Positions 55,926 to 64,000 of a DNA stretch of 64,000 bases are shown here, in pieces. Source of the DNA: Rhizobium sp. NFR03. GTDB lineage: Bacteria; Pseudomonadota; Alphaproteobacteria; Rhizobiales; Rhizobiaceae. Numbering within the stretch: the first letter of the stretch is position 1; each line of letters starts with the position of its first letter. The stretch is taken from the NCBI RefSeq assembly GCF_900111275.1, contig NZ_FOGR01000003.1:372001-436000 (forward strand), written 5' to 3'. The notes under the pieces are model-generated. The model ran no database searches. It was not told the origin of the DNA and worked only from the letters and a program-made list of their open reading frames with translations. The position numbers and the translations under genes were made by a program.

Positions 55926-57407
55926 TCAGTGCGAGGCTTGCGGCAGTGCCGGAGCATCCGGCTTGTCGTGCACGGCGAAGCGATCAAGCATCGTGGCACT
56001 CGCCTCGTTCAGGCCGACGACCTCGACGGGAACGCCGGATCGGCGGAACTTCAGCACCACCTTGTCGAGCGCGCCGACGGCCGTAATATCCCAGAAATGC
56101 GCGGCGGAGACGTCGATGGTGACGCTGCCGGTCTTTTCACCGAAGTCGAAGGCCGCAATGAAGCTGTCGGCCGAGGCGAAGAAGACCTGACCTTCCACAC
56201 GGTAGGTCCGGGCATTGGCGTCACCAAGCGGCACGACGCGGAAAAGCTTTGCGACTTTTCCGGCGAAGAACACGCCCGACAAAAGCACGCCGACGATGAC
56301 GCCCTTGGCAAGGTCATGCGTCGCGACGACGGTAACCACCGTTGCCAGCATGACGACGGAGGATGACAGCGGGTTGGTCCGCAGGTCGAGGATCGACCGC
56401 CAGGAGAAGGTGCCGATCGAGACCATGATCATCACCGCGACGAGAGCGGCCATCGGAATGATGCGCACGATATCGTCGAGAACGAGGATGAGGAACAGCA
56501 GGAAGGCACCGGCGACGAACGTGGAAAGCCGCCCGCGACCGCCGGAGGACACGTTGATCACCGACTGGCCGATCATCGCGCAGCCGCCCATGCCGCCGAT
56601 CAGCGCGGAGGCGATGTTGCCGGCCCCCTGCCCCACGCATTCCTGGCTCTTGTTGCTCGGCGTGTCCGTCATGTCGTCGACGATCTGCGCCGTCAGCAGC
56701 GATTCGAGCAAGCCGACGGCTGCCAGCGTCACGGAGTAAGGGAAGATGATCCGGAGCGTTTCCCAGGTCAGCGGCACGTCCGGCAGGCCAAAGATCGGCA
56801 GGCTTGAGGGCAGCTCTCCGAGATCGCCGACGGTGCGCAGGTCGAGCCCACCGAAGACGGCAACCGCCGTCAGCACCGCGATGGCAACCAGCGGCGACGG
56901 GATCGCCTTCGTCACGTAGGGGAAGAGATAGATGATCCCGAGGCCGAGCGCGATCATGACATAGGTCAGGCCGGGCACGCCGATCAGTTCCGGCAGCTGC
57001 GCCATGAAGATGAGGATCGCCAGCGCGTTGACGAAGCCGGTGATGACGGAGCGCGACACGAAGCGCATCAGCCGCCCGAGCTTCAGGAAGCCGCCCGCGA
57101 TCTGCAGGATGCCCATGAGGATGGTGGCGGCAAAGAGGTATTGCAGGCCGTGGTCGCGCACGAGGCTGACCATGACGACGGCGGTTGCCGCCGTGGCGGC
57201 CGAGATCATGCCGGGTCGCCCGCCGGTGAAGGCGGCGACGCAGGCGATGGCAAAGGAGGCGAATAGCCCCACCTTCGGATCGACGCCTGCAATGACGGAA
57301 AAGCCGATCGCCTCGGGAATGAGCGCCAGCGCCACGACGATGCCGGAAAGCACGTCGCCGCGAATGTTGGAAAACCATTCGTGGCGGTAGGTAGACAATG
57401 AAAACAT
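55926..57407 (-). CDS. SulP-family anion transporter with STAS domain
   Basis: This 493-residue protein has the SulP/SLC26 transport domain of about 12-14 helices ([20 protein letters not shown] at the start; [20 protein letters not shown] in the middle). A C-terminal STAS domain follows (about 400-485, [19 protein letters not shown]). These move sulfate, bicarbonate or other anions across the inner membrane. ATG 57407 is chosen; ATG 57437 is in frame. The substrate cannot be told from sequence. Confidence 0.92.
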   Translation of the reverse strand: MFSLSTYRHEWFSNIRGDVLSGIVVALALIPEAIGFSVIAGVDPKVGLFASFAIACVAAFTGGRPGMISAATAATAVVMVSLVRDHGLQYLFAATILMGILQIAGGFLKLGRLMRFVSRSVITGFVNALAILIFMAQLPELIGVPGLTYVMIALGLGIIYLFPYVTKAIPSPLVAIAVLTAVAVFGGLDLRTVGDLGELPSSLPIFGLPDVPLTWETLRIIFPYSVTLAAVGLLESLLTAQIVDDMTDTPSNKSQECVGQGAGNIASALIGGMGGCAMIGQSVINVSSGGRGRLSTFVAGAFLLFLILVLDDIVRIIPMAALVAVMIMVSIGTFSWRSILDLRTNPLSSSVVMLATVVTVVATHDLAKGVIVGVLLSGVFFAGKVAKLFRVVPLGDANARTYRVEGQVFFASADSFIAAFDFGEKTGSVTIDVSAAHFWDITAVGALDKVVLKFRRSGVPVEVVGLNEASATMLDRFAVHDKPDAPALPQASH

Positions 57408-57713
57408 GGATTGAACGTTTCGCAAACAGGAACGCATCAGCCGGGACGAGGTCCGAAGCGGTTATGAAGGCTGATGCTTTGCGTTGTCCGGCGGATCGGC
57501 GGCCGGAAGAGCCACCCGGGGATCGCACCCGGGTCCGTTGTGATGAACCTTCCATAGCCCGGACACGCGGAAGGCGCAACGCCAAACTCCCGGACGCGAA
57601 CGGCGGTGGCCGCCTTGCACCGCACGCCCCGCTTCAAAACACGATGCTTGACCGGTCCGTCTCCTGCTGTATCCCTGTATTCTCTATATTAGGCATATTC
57701 AGGATATTTCATC
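57408..57713. other. 306-base divergent control region of sulP and the P450 pair
   Basis: No gene was seen. TTGACC (57648-57653) and TATCCC (57670-57675), 16 bases apart, are a weak promoter candidate for the P450. A downstream TATATT is also available. A GGATATTTC ribosome site precedes the P450 ATG. No tRNA was found despite a GC-rich hairpin near 57520-57545. Confidence 0.4.
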
Positions 57714-59138
57714 ATGTTTCAGTGGCTGTCGCGCCCGGTCACCTACCGGGAGACGCTTGAGGGCAACCGTTTCGAGCCGGCGCGCGCCGATTACTACACG
57801 GGCCGCCCCGGCAACAGCCTGCTGCAACTGCTCCAGGCCCGCACCGACTTCCTGTCGGTCTGGCGGAAGAGCGATTTCGCCGAGAAAGTCAGCTCCGTCA
57901 GGATCCTCGGCCGGCAGATCGTCATCGTGAATGCGCCGTCGGAGGTCCGCTATGTCGTCGCCAAGCGCCACGACAACTATGAGCGCAAATCGCCGCAGAT
58001 GCGGCGGGCGCTGGAGCATCTGCTGGGCGACGGCCTGTTCATCTCCGACAAGGAAACATGGAAAGATCGCCGGCCGCTGGTCTCCGACATCGTCCACAAG
58101 AACCGCGTCCCCGCCTTCGGCCCGATCATGAGCGGCACGGCCGGCGAACTCGTGCAGCGCTGGAGATCTCTGGGGGATGGCGCCTCGGTCAACGCGCTGA
58201 CCGAGATGGCGGGGCTGACGGCCGAGATCATCTCGCGCAGCGTGTTCGGCAACGACCTCGGCGAGGAAAAGGCCGCCGTCGTGACGGACGGGTTCGCGCG
58301 CTATCAGTCGCTCATCGATTCGGTCAATCTCGGCTACTTCCTCGGCGCGGATAACGGCCTGCCGGTGCGGCGCACGCCATCGCTGCGACGATCCGTGAAG
58401 CGGATCCACGGCATCATCGACAAGGTGATCGAGGATCATCTGGCCGGGCACGGCGAGAACAATTCCATGGTGGACCTGCTGATCCGCCGCCAGCAGCGCA
58501 GCCCCGAGCTGAAGCTCGACGTGGTCGCCCTGCGCAACGAGGCGGCGACCATTTTCATGGCCGGCCACGAGACCACCGCCGCGACGCTCACATGGGCCTG
58601 GTATCTGCTCTCCTCCGCCCGCTGGGCGGAAGAGGCACTGCATGCGGAAATCGACAGTGTCTGCGGAACGCGTGCGCCCACCGTCGCGGACGTGCCCGGT
58701 CTCAACTGGTGCCGCGCCATCGTCGAGGAAACGCTTCGGCTTTACCCGCCGGTGCCGATCCTTGCGCGGCAGGCGCTGAAAGCCGACAGGATCGGTTCCG
58801 TCGATGTGCAGCCGGCGGCGCTGATCATGATCGTGCCGTGGCTGCTGCATCGCACCGAGACCCTGTTTCCCGATGCGCACCACTTCAGGCCGGAGCGCTT
58901 TCTCGGCCCGGAGCGTCCGACGCCCTACAGCTACATTCCCTTTGCTGCCGGGCCGCGTGTGTGTCCCGGCCTGCAATTCGGTCTGTCGGAATCCATCCTG
59001 TGCCTGGCGACCCTCGCCCAGCATTTTCGCGTTCGCGTGCGGGAGGGGCACAAGGTAGCGCCGCAATGCCGCCTGACCCTGCGCCCCATCGGCGGCCTGC
59101 CTGTGACGCTTCATCCCCGCCGGGCGGCAACGGCATGA
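57714..59138 (+). CDS. cytochrome P450
   Basis: This 474-residue P450 has the I-helix motif AGHETT (283-288), the ExxR pair Glu339-Arg342 (EETLRLYPP) and the heme loop FAAGPRVCPG with Cys417. The ETLR-YPP and PYSYIPFAAGPR parts resemble fatty-acid or lipid hydroxylases more than the first P450 of the window. There is no membrane anchor and no fused reductase. Its stop overlaps the ATG of the acyltransferase (ATGA), so the two proteins are made together, which suggests a lipid substrate; this is inference. Confidence 0.93.
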   Translation: MFQWLSRPVTYRETLEGNRFEPARADYYTGRPGNSLLQLLQARTDFLSVWRKSDFAEKVSSVRILGRQIVIVNAPSEVRYVVAKRHDNYERKSPQMRRALEHLLGDGLFISDKETWKDRRPLVSDIVHKNRVPAFGPIMSGTAGELVQRWRSLGDGASVNALTEMAGLTAEIISRSVFGNDLGEEKAAVVTDGFARYQSLIDSVNLGYFLGADNGLPVRRTPSLRRSVKRIHGIIDKVIEDHLAGHGENNSMVDLLIRRQQRSPELKLDVVALRNEAATIFMAGHETTAATLTWAWYLLSSARWAEEALHAEIDSVCGTRAPTVADVPGLNWCRAIVEETLRLYPPVPILARQALKADRIGSVDVQPAALIMIVPWLLHRTETLFPDAHHFRPERFLGPERPTPYSYIPFAAGPRVCPGLQFGLSESILCLATLAQHFRVRVREGHKVAPQCRLTLRPIGGLPVTLHPRRAATA

Positions 59139-60151
59139 CCCCCGGCGGCAAACCACCGAGCAGACGCAAGGCGTGGCGTTATGCGCCGAAGGCCGCGCCG
59201 CCCCTCGGCCATCTCTGGGCCGGCAGGACGCAGAGACAGGCGTTCCTGCGATACTGGATCAGCGACAACCTCTGGAATGCGGCGCATCTCGCGACCTATG
59301 TCTCGCTGCGCCTCCTGCCGATGGATACGGTGTCCCGCTTCGGCGCGGCACTCGGTCGCTTCGCCATCCCGAGATATCACAAGGGTGCCGCAGCCCGCGC
59401 CCGCGATACCATGCAGCGCCTTCGCCCAACCGGGGACAAAGGCGAGGAGGACCGTCGCTTTCAGGCCTATTGCGCCGCGCAGGGACGCGTCATGACAGAG
59501 TTTTCCGCCGTCGGCCGCATCGCGGCGCATCCGGACCGGATCTCGATCTCCGACCTCGACATCGTCAGGGAGGCCGCCGGAAACGGTCCGGTCATCCTGG
59601 CCGGCATGCATCTCGGCAACTGGGAGATCCTGCCCATCGTCATGGCGACGGCCGACATCCCCGTCCATTCGACCTATGTGCCGCCCTCTGCCCGCGCCCA
59701 GGCCTGGATCGCCAGCCATGTGCGCCGCAAGATAGGGCTCCGCCTGTTGCCGCCCGGCGTGCAGGGCATGCGCCCCGCCCTGAAGGTCCTCCAGCAGGGC
59801 GGGGTCATCTCGATTTTCTGCGACGAGGCGTTCGCGGGGAAGATCCGGGGACCGTTCTTCGGGCGGCCGGCGCATCTGGAAGGCAACATGGCGCTTGCCG
59901 TGCGGCTCGCCCGGCTGACCGGCGCAACGATCTGCCCGTGGTATGCGGTGCGCGGCGACGGCTTCCGCTTTACCTTCCAGTGCCTGCCTGCACTCAGGCT
60001 CCCGGAGGGCCCGGCGTCCGACAGTATGCTTGCCGCCGATGCCGAACGGCTCAATGCCCTGATCGAACCCGTGATTTCGGCGCATCTCGAACAGTGGTTC
60101 TTCGTGGACAGTGCCTTGCCGAAATCGACCGCCTCGAAAGAGCGCGGCTGA
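59135..60151 (+). CDS. LpxL/HtrB-like lysophospholipid acyltransferase
   Basis: This 338-residue protein has the LpxL/HtrB-type HX4E motif in GMHLGNWE (His159, Glu164), and FFGRPAHLEGNMALAVRLARL as in late lipid A acyltransferases. Its N-terminus is Arg/Pro-rich with one hydrophobic segment (about 45-65). It likely moves an acyl chain onto a lipid at the inner membrane. It overlaps the P450 by four bases. Whether it acts on lipid A or another lipid is open. Confidence 0.88.
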   Translation: MTPGGKPPSRRKAWRYAPKAAPPLGHLWAGRTQRQAFLRYWISDNLWNAAHLATYVSLRLLPMDTVSRFGAALGRFAIPRYHKGAAARARDTMQRLRPTGDKGEEDRRFQAYCAAQGRVMTEFSAVGRIAAHPDRISISDLDIVREAAGNGPVILAGMHLGNWEILPIVMATADIPVHSTYVPPSARAQAWIASHVRRKIGLRLLPPGVQGMRPALKVLQQGGVISIFCDEAFAGKIRGPFFGRPAHLEGNMALAVRLARLTGATICPWYAVRGDGFRFTFQCLPALRLPEGPASDSMLAADAERLNALIEPVISAHLEQWFFVDSALPKSTASKERG

Positions 60152-60158
60152 AACGCAA

Positions 60159-60181
60159 AAGGGCGGCCCATGGCCGCCCTT
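60159..60181. terminator. terminator between the acyltransferase gene and aspS
   Basis: AGGGCGGCC and GGCCGCCCT pair perfectly around CAT. T-runs are short on both strands (four T on the minus strand), so it may serve aspS best. Confidence 0.65.
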
Positions 60182-60215
60182 CCAATTCGATGGCGCGTCG
60201 ATGGCGCGCTGCCGG

Positions 60216-62006
60216 TCAGTCCTTTTTCGGCTGCGGAACGACCCGCAGTGCGAGTTCGCGCAGCTGCGTCGGGCTTGCTTCGCTCGGTGCGTTCATCAGC
60301 AGGTCCTGCGCCTGCTGGTTCATCGGGAACAGCGAGATCTCGCGCAGGTTCTTGGCGCCGACCAGCAGCATCACCACGCGGTCGATGCCGAAGGCGCAGC
60401 CGCCATGCGGAGGCGCGCCGTACTGGAAGGCGCGGTACATGCCGCCGAAGCGGTCCTCGACGTCCTGCTTCGACAGGCCGACCAGCTCGAACGCCTTCAC
60501 CATCAGCTCCGGCGACTGGTTCCGGATGGAGCCTGACGCGATCTCGAAGCCGTTGCAGACGGCATCGTACTGGTAGGCCTTGATCGTCAGCGGATCCTGC
60601 GTTTCCAGCGCCTCAAGCCCGCCCTGCGGCATGGAGAAGGGGTTGTGCGCGAAATCGACCTTCTTCTCTTCCTCGCTCCATTCGTAGAAGGGGAAATCCA
60701 CGATCCAGCACAGCTCGAACCGGTCGCGGTCGACTAGGTTCAGTTCTTCGCCGGCCCGGGTGCGGGCCTCGCCTGCGAACTTGTAGAACTTGGCGGGATC
60801 GCCCGCGACGAAGAAGCAGGCATCGCCCGCTTCGAGACCGAGCTGGACGCGCAGCGCCTCGGTGCGCTCGGGACCGATGTTCTTGGCGAGCGGGCCGGAG
60901 CCCTCGACGGTCTCGCCCTCGGCACGCCAGAAGATGTAGCCCAGCCCCGGCTGGCCGGTGGACTGCGCCCAGGCGTTCATCCGGTCGCAGAAGGCGCGGG
61001 AGCCGCCGGTCTTCGCCGGGATCGCCCAGACCTCGACCTTCGGGTTGGAGGCGATCATGTTGGCGAACACCTTGAAGCCGGAGCCGGCAAAATGCTCGGT
61101 CACGGCCTGCATCTCGATGGGGTTGCGCAGGTCCGGCTTGTCGGAACCGTACTTGCGGATCGCGACGTCATAGGGGATGCGCGGCCAGTCCTTGGTCACG
61201 GGCTTGCCGTCCGCGAATTTTTCGAACACGCCCGTGATGACGGGCGCCATCGTGTTCCAGACGTCTTCCTGCTCGACGAAGCTCATCTCCACATCGAGCT
61301 GGTAGAACTCGCCCGGCAGGCGGTCGGCGCGCGGGTCTTCGTCGCGGAAGCAGGGCGCGATCTGGAAATAGCGGTCGAAGCCGGCCACCATCAACAGCTG
61401 CTTGTACTGCTGCGGCGCCTGCGGCAGCGCGAAGAACGTGCCGGGATGGATGCGCGACGGCACGAGGAAGTCGCGTGCGCCTTCCGGCGAGGACGCGGTC
61501 AGGATAGGCGTCGTGTACTCGGCAAAGCCCTCCGCGTTCATGCGGTTGCGCATGTCGGCGATGATCTGCGTGCGCTTGACGATGTTGCGGTGAAGCGTCT
61601 CGCGGCGCAGGTCGAGGAAGCGGTACTTGAGGCGCACGTCCTCGGGGTAATCCGGCTCGCCGAAGATCGGCAGCGGCAGTTCCTTGGCGGCGGAAAGAAC
61701 TTCGATACCCTCGGCGTAAAGTTCGATCTCGCCGGTCGGCATGGTCTTGTTGACCGTTTCGGCCGTGCGGGCCTTAACGCGGCCATCGATGCAGATGACC
61801 CATTCGCCGCGCACGCTCTCGGCCGCTTTGAAGGCCGGGCTGTCGGGATCGACCACGACCTGGGTCAGGCCGTAGTGGTCGCGCAGGTCGATGAACAGGA
61901 CGCCGCCATGGTCGCGGACACGATGCACCCAGCCGGAGAGACGAACGTTTGCGCCGACATCGGTCTGGCGAAGGGCGGCGCAAGTGTGACTGCGGTAACG
62001 GTGCAT
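60216..62006 (-). CDS. aspS: aspartyl-tRNA synthetase
   Basis: This 596-residue class II synthetase has the N-terminal OB anticodon domain ([15 protein letters not shown]), motif 2 ([19 protein letters not shown]) and motif 3 ([14 protein letters not shown]), plus the bacterial insertion. It charges tRNA-Asp; rhizobial enzymes can be non-discriminating when GatCAB is present, which the window does not show. ATG 62006 ([10 protein letters not shown]) is chosen; the frame extends to 62192 without support. Confidence 0.96.
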   Translation of the reverse strand: MHRYRSHTCAALRQTDVGANVRLSGWVHRVRDHGGVLFIDLRDHYGLTQVVVDPDSPAFKAAESVRGEWVICIDGRVKARTAETVNKTMPTGEIELYAEGIEVLSAAKELPLPIFGEPDYPEDVRLKYRFLDLRRETLHRNIVKRTQIIADMRNRMNAEGFAEYTTPILTASSPEGARDFLVPSRIHPGTFFALPQAPQQYKQLLMVAGFDRYFQIAPCFRDEDPRADRLPGEFYQLDVEMSFVEQEDVWNTMAPVITGVFEKFADGKPVTKDWPRIPYDVAIRKYGSDKPDLRNPIEMQAVTEHFAGSGFKVFANMIASNPKVEVWAIPAKTGGSRAFCDRMNAWAQSTGQPGLGYIFWRAEGETVEGSGPLAKNIGPERTEALRVQLGLEAGDACFFVAGDPAKFYKFAGEARTRAGEELNLVDRDRFELCWIVDFPFYEWSEEEKKVDFAHNPFSMPQGGLEALETQDPLTIKAYQYDAVCNGFEIASGSIRNQSPELMVKAFELVGLSKQDVEDRFGGMYRAFQYGAPPHGGCAFGIDRVVMLLVGAKNLREISLFPMNQQAQDLLMNAPSEASPTQLRELALRVVPQPKKD

Positions 62007-62253
62007 GGGAGTATCCTGGAACTGGCAAAATGCCGCACACGGGAAAACCATCGCTGTCCCGGCGGCGTCGAAATCGCGCGGAAAAGCGCATGGCGGGTCC
62101 GATTTGTCAAGGCCGGAGCCCACCCGTGAGGCCCCATCATACGCCGGGGCGAGGCCTGCGACAACGCGGCAGGCGGGAAAGATCGCCGGCACAATTGCTG
62201 AACAGCGCGATCAAGTTTAAGGAGAAGCCCATCGATGTTTCCGAGACCGGATC

Positions 62254-63651
62254 ATGCCCGCCCTCACCCGACGAACGCTTCTGAAAGCCAGTGCCGCCAC
62301 CGCCGCATCCTTCGCGATGGGCGCCGGCCTTGCCGCGCGTCCGGGCACTGCGGCACCGCTGACCATGACGGCGCAGTTCGGCACCGCGAAGATTGCCGAG
62401 AGCGGCGCGGAGACACGGGTGATGTCCTGGGGGCTCGGCGACGATCCCCTCGCCTCGGGCGTGCCGCCGGTTCTCAGAATGCGGCAGGGCCAGCCTTTCG
62501 CAGCACGGCTCTTCAATACCCTCGACGAGCCGACGACCGTGCACTGGCACGGGCTTCGCGTGCCCAATGCCATGGACGGCGTGCCGGAAATGACGCAGCC
62601 CTATGTGTATCCCGGCGATGGTTTCGACTATGCTTTCACGCCGCCCGATGCCGGCACGTTCTGGTATCATCCCCATTGCAACACGCTGACGCAGATGGGT
62701 CATGGCATGACCGGCGTCATCGTCGTGGAGAACCCCGACGATCCCGTCTTCGACGCCGAGATCGTGCTGAACCTGCGCGACTGGCGGCTGGGCGCGGACG
62801 GGGCTTTCATCGCGCCGTTCAAGCCGCGCGATGCGGCGCGTGGCGGCACATACGGCACGGTGCGGACAGCCAACTGGCAGCGCGCGCCGCAGTTCGAAGC
62901 GCCGGCCGGGGGCCTTGTGCGGCTGCGGATCGCGGCAACAGACGTCACGCGCATCTATACGCTCGGCATCGACGTACCCGCCTCCATTCTGGCACTCGAT
63001 TCGAACGCCCTTGCCGTGCCGCTCACGCTGGATACGCTCGATCTCGGACCGGGCCAACGCGCCGATATCGTGGTCCGCATGCCGGATGGCGAAGGACAGA
63101 GCGTGACGCTCGGCAACCTGCGCGGCTCGCAGCCCTGGACGATTGCGACACTGGTCGCACGCGGTTCATCGCTGAAGCGCGATGTGGCGGATGTAACGGC
63201 ACTGGCTCAAAACCCGATCGCTCGGCCCGATATTGCCGGCGCCGAGCGCATTCCGCTCGATTTCACGGCGACGGCCGAGCACAAGGCTGTGGAGAGTATC
63301 TGCGGCTCGCTCGGCTATACGTTCTGGGCGATCAACAAGGTGCCGTGGCCGGGGGATACGCCGGACCCGGTCGCCCCGCTCGCCGAACTGAAGCTCGGCC
63401 GGAGCTACGTCTTCCAGATCGCGAACCGCACGCCGCATGCCCACCCGATCCACCTGCACGGGCTGACGTTCCACGTCATCGCCTCCAACAAGCGCACCGT
63501 GCTGCCGCCGCCGACGGACACGATCCTTTTGCAGCCGGACGAGCAGGCGGAGCTTGCCCTCGTTGCCGACAATCCGGGCGACTGGATGCTCCACTGCCAC
63601 ATCATCGAGCACCAGAAGACGGGCATGTCCTCCTATCTCAGGATCGTCTGA
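62254..63651 (+). CDS. multicopper oxidase, Tat-exported
   Basis: This 465-residue protein has a twin-arginine signal (TRRTLLKASAATAASF). The copper motifs follow in order: HWHG (97-100), HPH (139-141), HPIHLHG near 415 and HCHIIEHQKTGM (447-458), giving the type 1, 2 and 3 copper sites. It resembles laccase/CueO/PcoA-like oxidases and would oxidise phenols, metals or siderophores in the periplasm. The axial Met is present. It is read away from aspS; a CueR/CopA operator was not seen. Confidence 0.93.
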   Translation: MPALTRRTLLKASAATAASFAMGAGLAARPGTAAPLTMTAQFGTAKIAESGAETRVMSWGLGDDPLASGVPPVLRMRQGQPFAARLFNTLDEPTTVHWHGLRVPNAMDGVPEMTQPYVYPGDGFDYAFTPPDAGTFWYHPHCNTLTQMGHGMTGVIVVENPDDPVFDAEIVLNLRDWRLGADGAFIAPFKPRDAARGGTYGTVRTANWQRAPQFEAPAGGLVRLRIAATDVTRIYTLGIDVPASILALDSNALAVPLTLDTLDLGPGQRADIVVRMPDGEGQSVTLGNLRGSQPWTIATLVARGSSLKRDVADVTALAQNPIARPDIAGAERIPLDFTATAEHKAVESICGSLGYTFWAINKVPWPGDTPDPVAPLAELKLGRSYVFQIANRTPHAHPIHLHGLTFHVIASNKRTVLPPPTDTILLQPDEQAELALVADNPGDWMLHCHIIEHQKTGMSSYLRIV

Positions 63652-63667
63652 TAGACTGCCCGAGGTC

Positions 63668-63685
63668 GCCGAATCGCGGCTTTTT
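63668..63685 (+). terminator. short terminator after the multicopper oxidase gene
   Basis: GCCG and CGGC pair around AATCG, followed by TTTTT. The stem is short, so it may be weak. Confidence 0.5.
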
Positions 63686-63759
63686 CATGTCGCTCGGTTG
63701 ACATCCCCGCATCAAAAGAGAAGAGAGAGAAAACCCGCCTCCATATCCCCGGAGATCCG

Positions 63760-64000
63760 ATGGACATTATCGATACGACAGCGGCGCTGCAGGCAGCCTG
63801 CGACACGCTGGCCACCGCGCCTTATCTGACGATCGACACCGAGTTTCTGCGTGAGACGACGTTCTGGCCGCAGCTCTGCCTGATCCAGATGGCCGGTCCC
63901 GACATCGCCGTCATCGTCGATCCGCTCGCCAAGGGTCTCGACCTCGCCCCCTTCTTCGCGCTGATGGCGAATGCCGACATCATCAAGGTCTTCCATGCCG
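63760..64000 (+). CDS. rnd: ribonuclease D, N-terminal part (cut by the right edge)
   Basis: The frame from ATG 63760 stays open to the end and gives [20 protein letters not shown] and then the exonuclease motif [21 protein letters not shown]. The Asp and Glu of DTEF bind the catalytic metals of DEDD exonucleases. A GGAG site precedes the ATG. RNase D trims tRNA 3' ends. The aspS/rnd neighbourhood is common in rhizobia. About 80 of roughly 380 residues are visible. Confidence 0.9.
   Translation, partial: MDIIDTTAALQAACDTLATAPYLTIDTEFLRETTFWPQLCLIQMAGPDIAVIVDPLAKGLDLAPFFALMANADIIKVFHA

Noticed and set aside
57510-57560. tRNA in the gap before the second P450
   Set aside because: A GC-rich hairpin resembles a T arm, but there is no GTTCGA loop and no acceptor stem.

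Overview
The window looks like core chromosome of a Rhizobiaceae alphaproteobacterium (the Rhizobium/Agrobacterium/Sinorhizobium group; genus not settled). The reasons are high-GC coding sequence on both strands, rhizobial gene blocks (plsX-fabH-ihfA-merR; nrdR-ribD-ribE near ribH-nusB; rplM-rpsI; an ldtR-type regulator upstream of an L,D-transpeptidase gene), a BA14K-type protein, a bpt-type N-end-rule transferase, a RIME1-like intergenic repeat and a second rhizobial-type palindromic repeat.

Layout. 1-8.9 kb: a phospholipase D-family gene cut by the left edge, an endonuclease/exonuclease/phosphatase-fold protein, an orphan cytochrome P450, metY with an overlapping cupin gene, a PAS-GGDEF protein, a CoA-binding protein, an EamA transporter and a crotonase-fold protein. 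9-14.7 kb: rplM-rpsI with a promoter and terminator, speB, argC, heme A synthase and a metallophosphoesterase. 14.9-24.7 kb: a polysaccharide locus of seven genes: an acetyltransferase-like protein, a divergent chain-length/BY-kinase-like protein, a Wza-type export lipoprotein, two GT4 glycosyltransferases, a polyprenyl glycosylphosphotransferase and a polymerase/ligase. It resembles the unipolar polysaccharide/glucomannan loci of Agrobacterium and Rhizobium.

24.7-29.4 kb is the accessory stretch: a BA14K-type protein, tRNA-Pro(GGG), a methyltransferase in lower-GC sequence, and a 1.3-kb IS5-family element whose transposase carries an in-frame stop. The element sits exactly at the stop codon of a Gly/Thr-rich secreted protein gene. 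29.4-44 kb returns to housekeeping: merR-ihfA-fabH-plsX, a DUF177 protein overlapping a cytochrome bc1 chaperone, bamE, hppA, a MarR-GNAT fusion, nusB-ribH, ribE-ribD-nrdR and glyA. 44-51.9 kb: a DUF559 protein, RIME1, L,D-transpeptidase and its probable regulator, hemB, a methyltransferase, an RDD protein, bpt and an AbrB/Doc toxin-antitoxin pair with a perfect inverted-repeat operator. 52-64 kb: parC, a conserved secreted protein, a SulP transporter, a translationally coupled P450-acyltransferase pair, aspS, a Tat-exported multicopper oxidase and the start of rnd.

Envelope functions recur: polysaccharide assembly and export, BamE, L,D-transpeptidase, an LpxL-like acyltransferase and PlsX/FabH. 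No wholly new system is certain. The most promising leads are the P450-acyltransferase pair, the polysaccharide locus with its degenerate P-loop co-polymerase, and the MarR-GNAT fusion. All coordinates, starts and motifs were read by eye; no database search was run.
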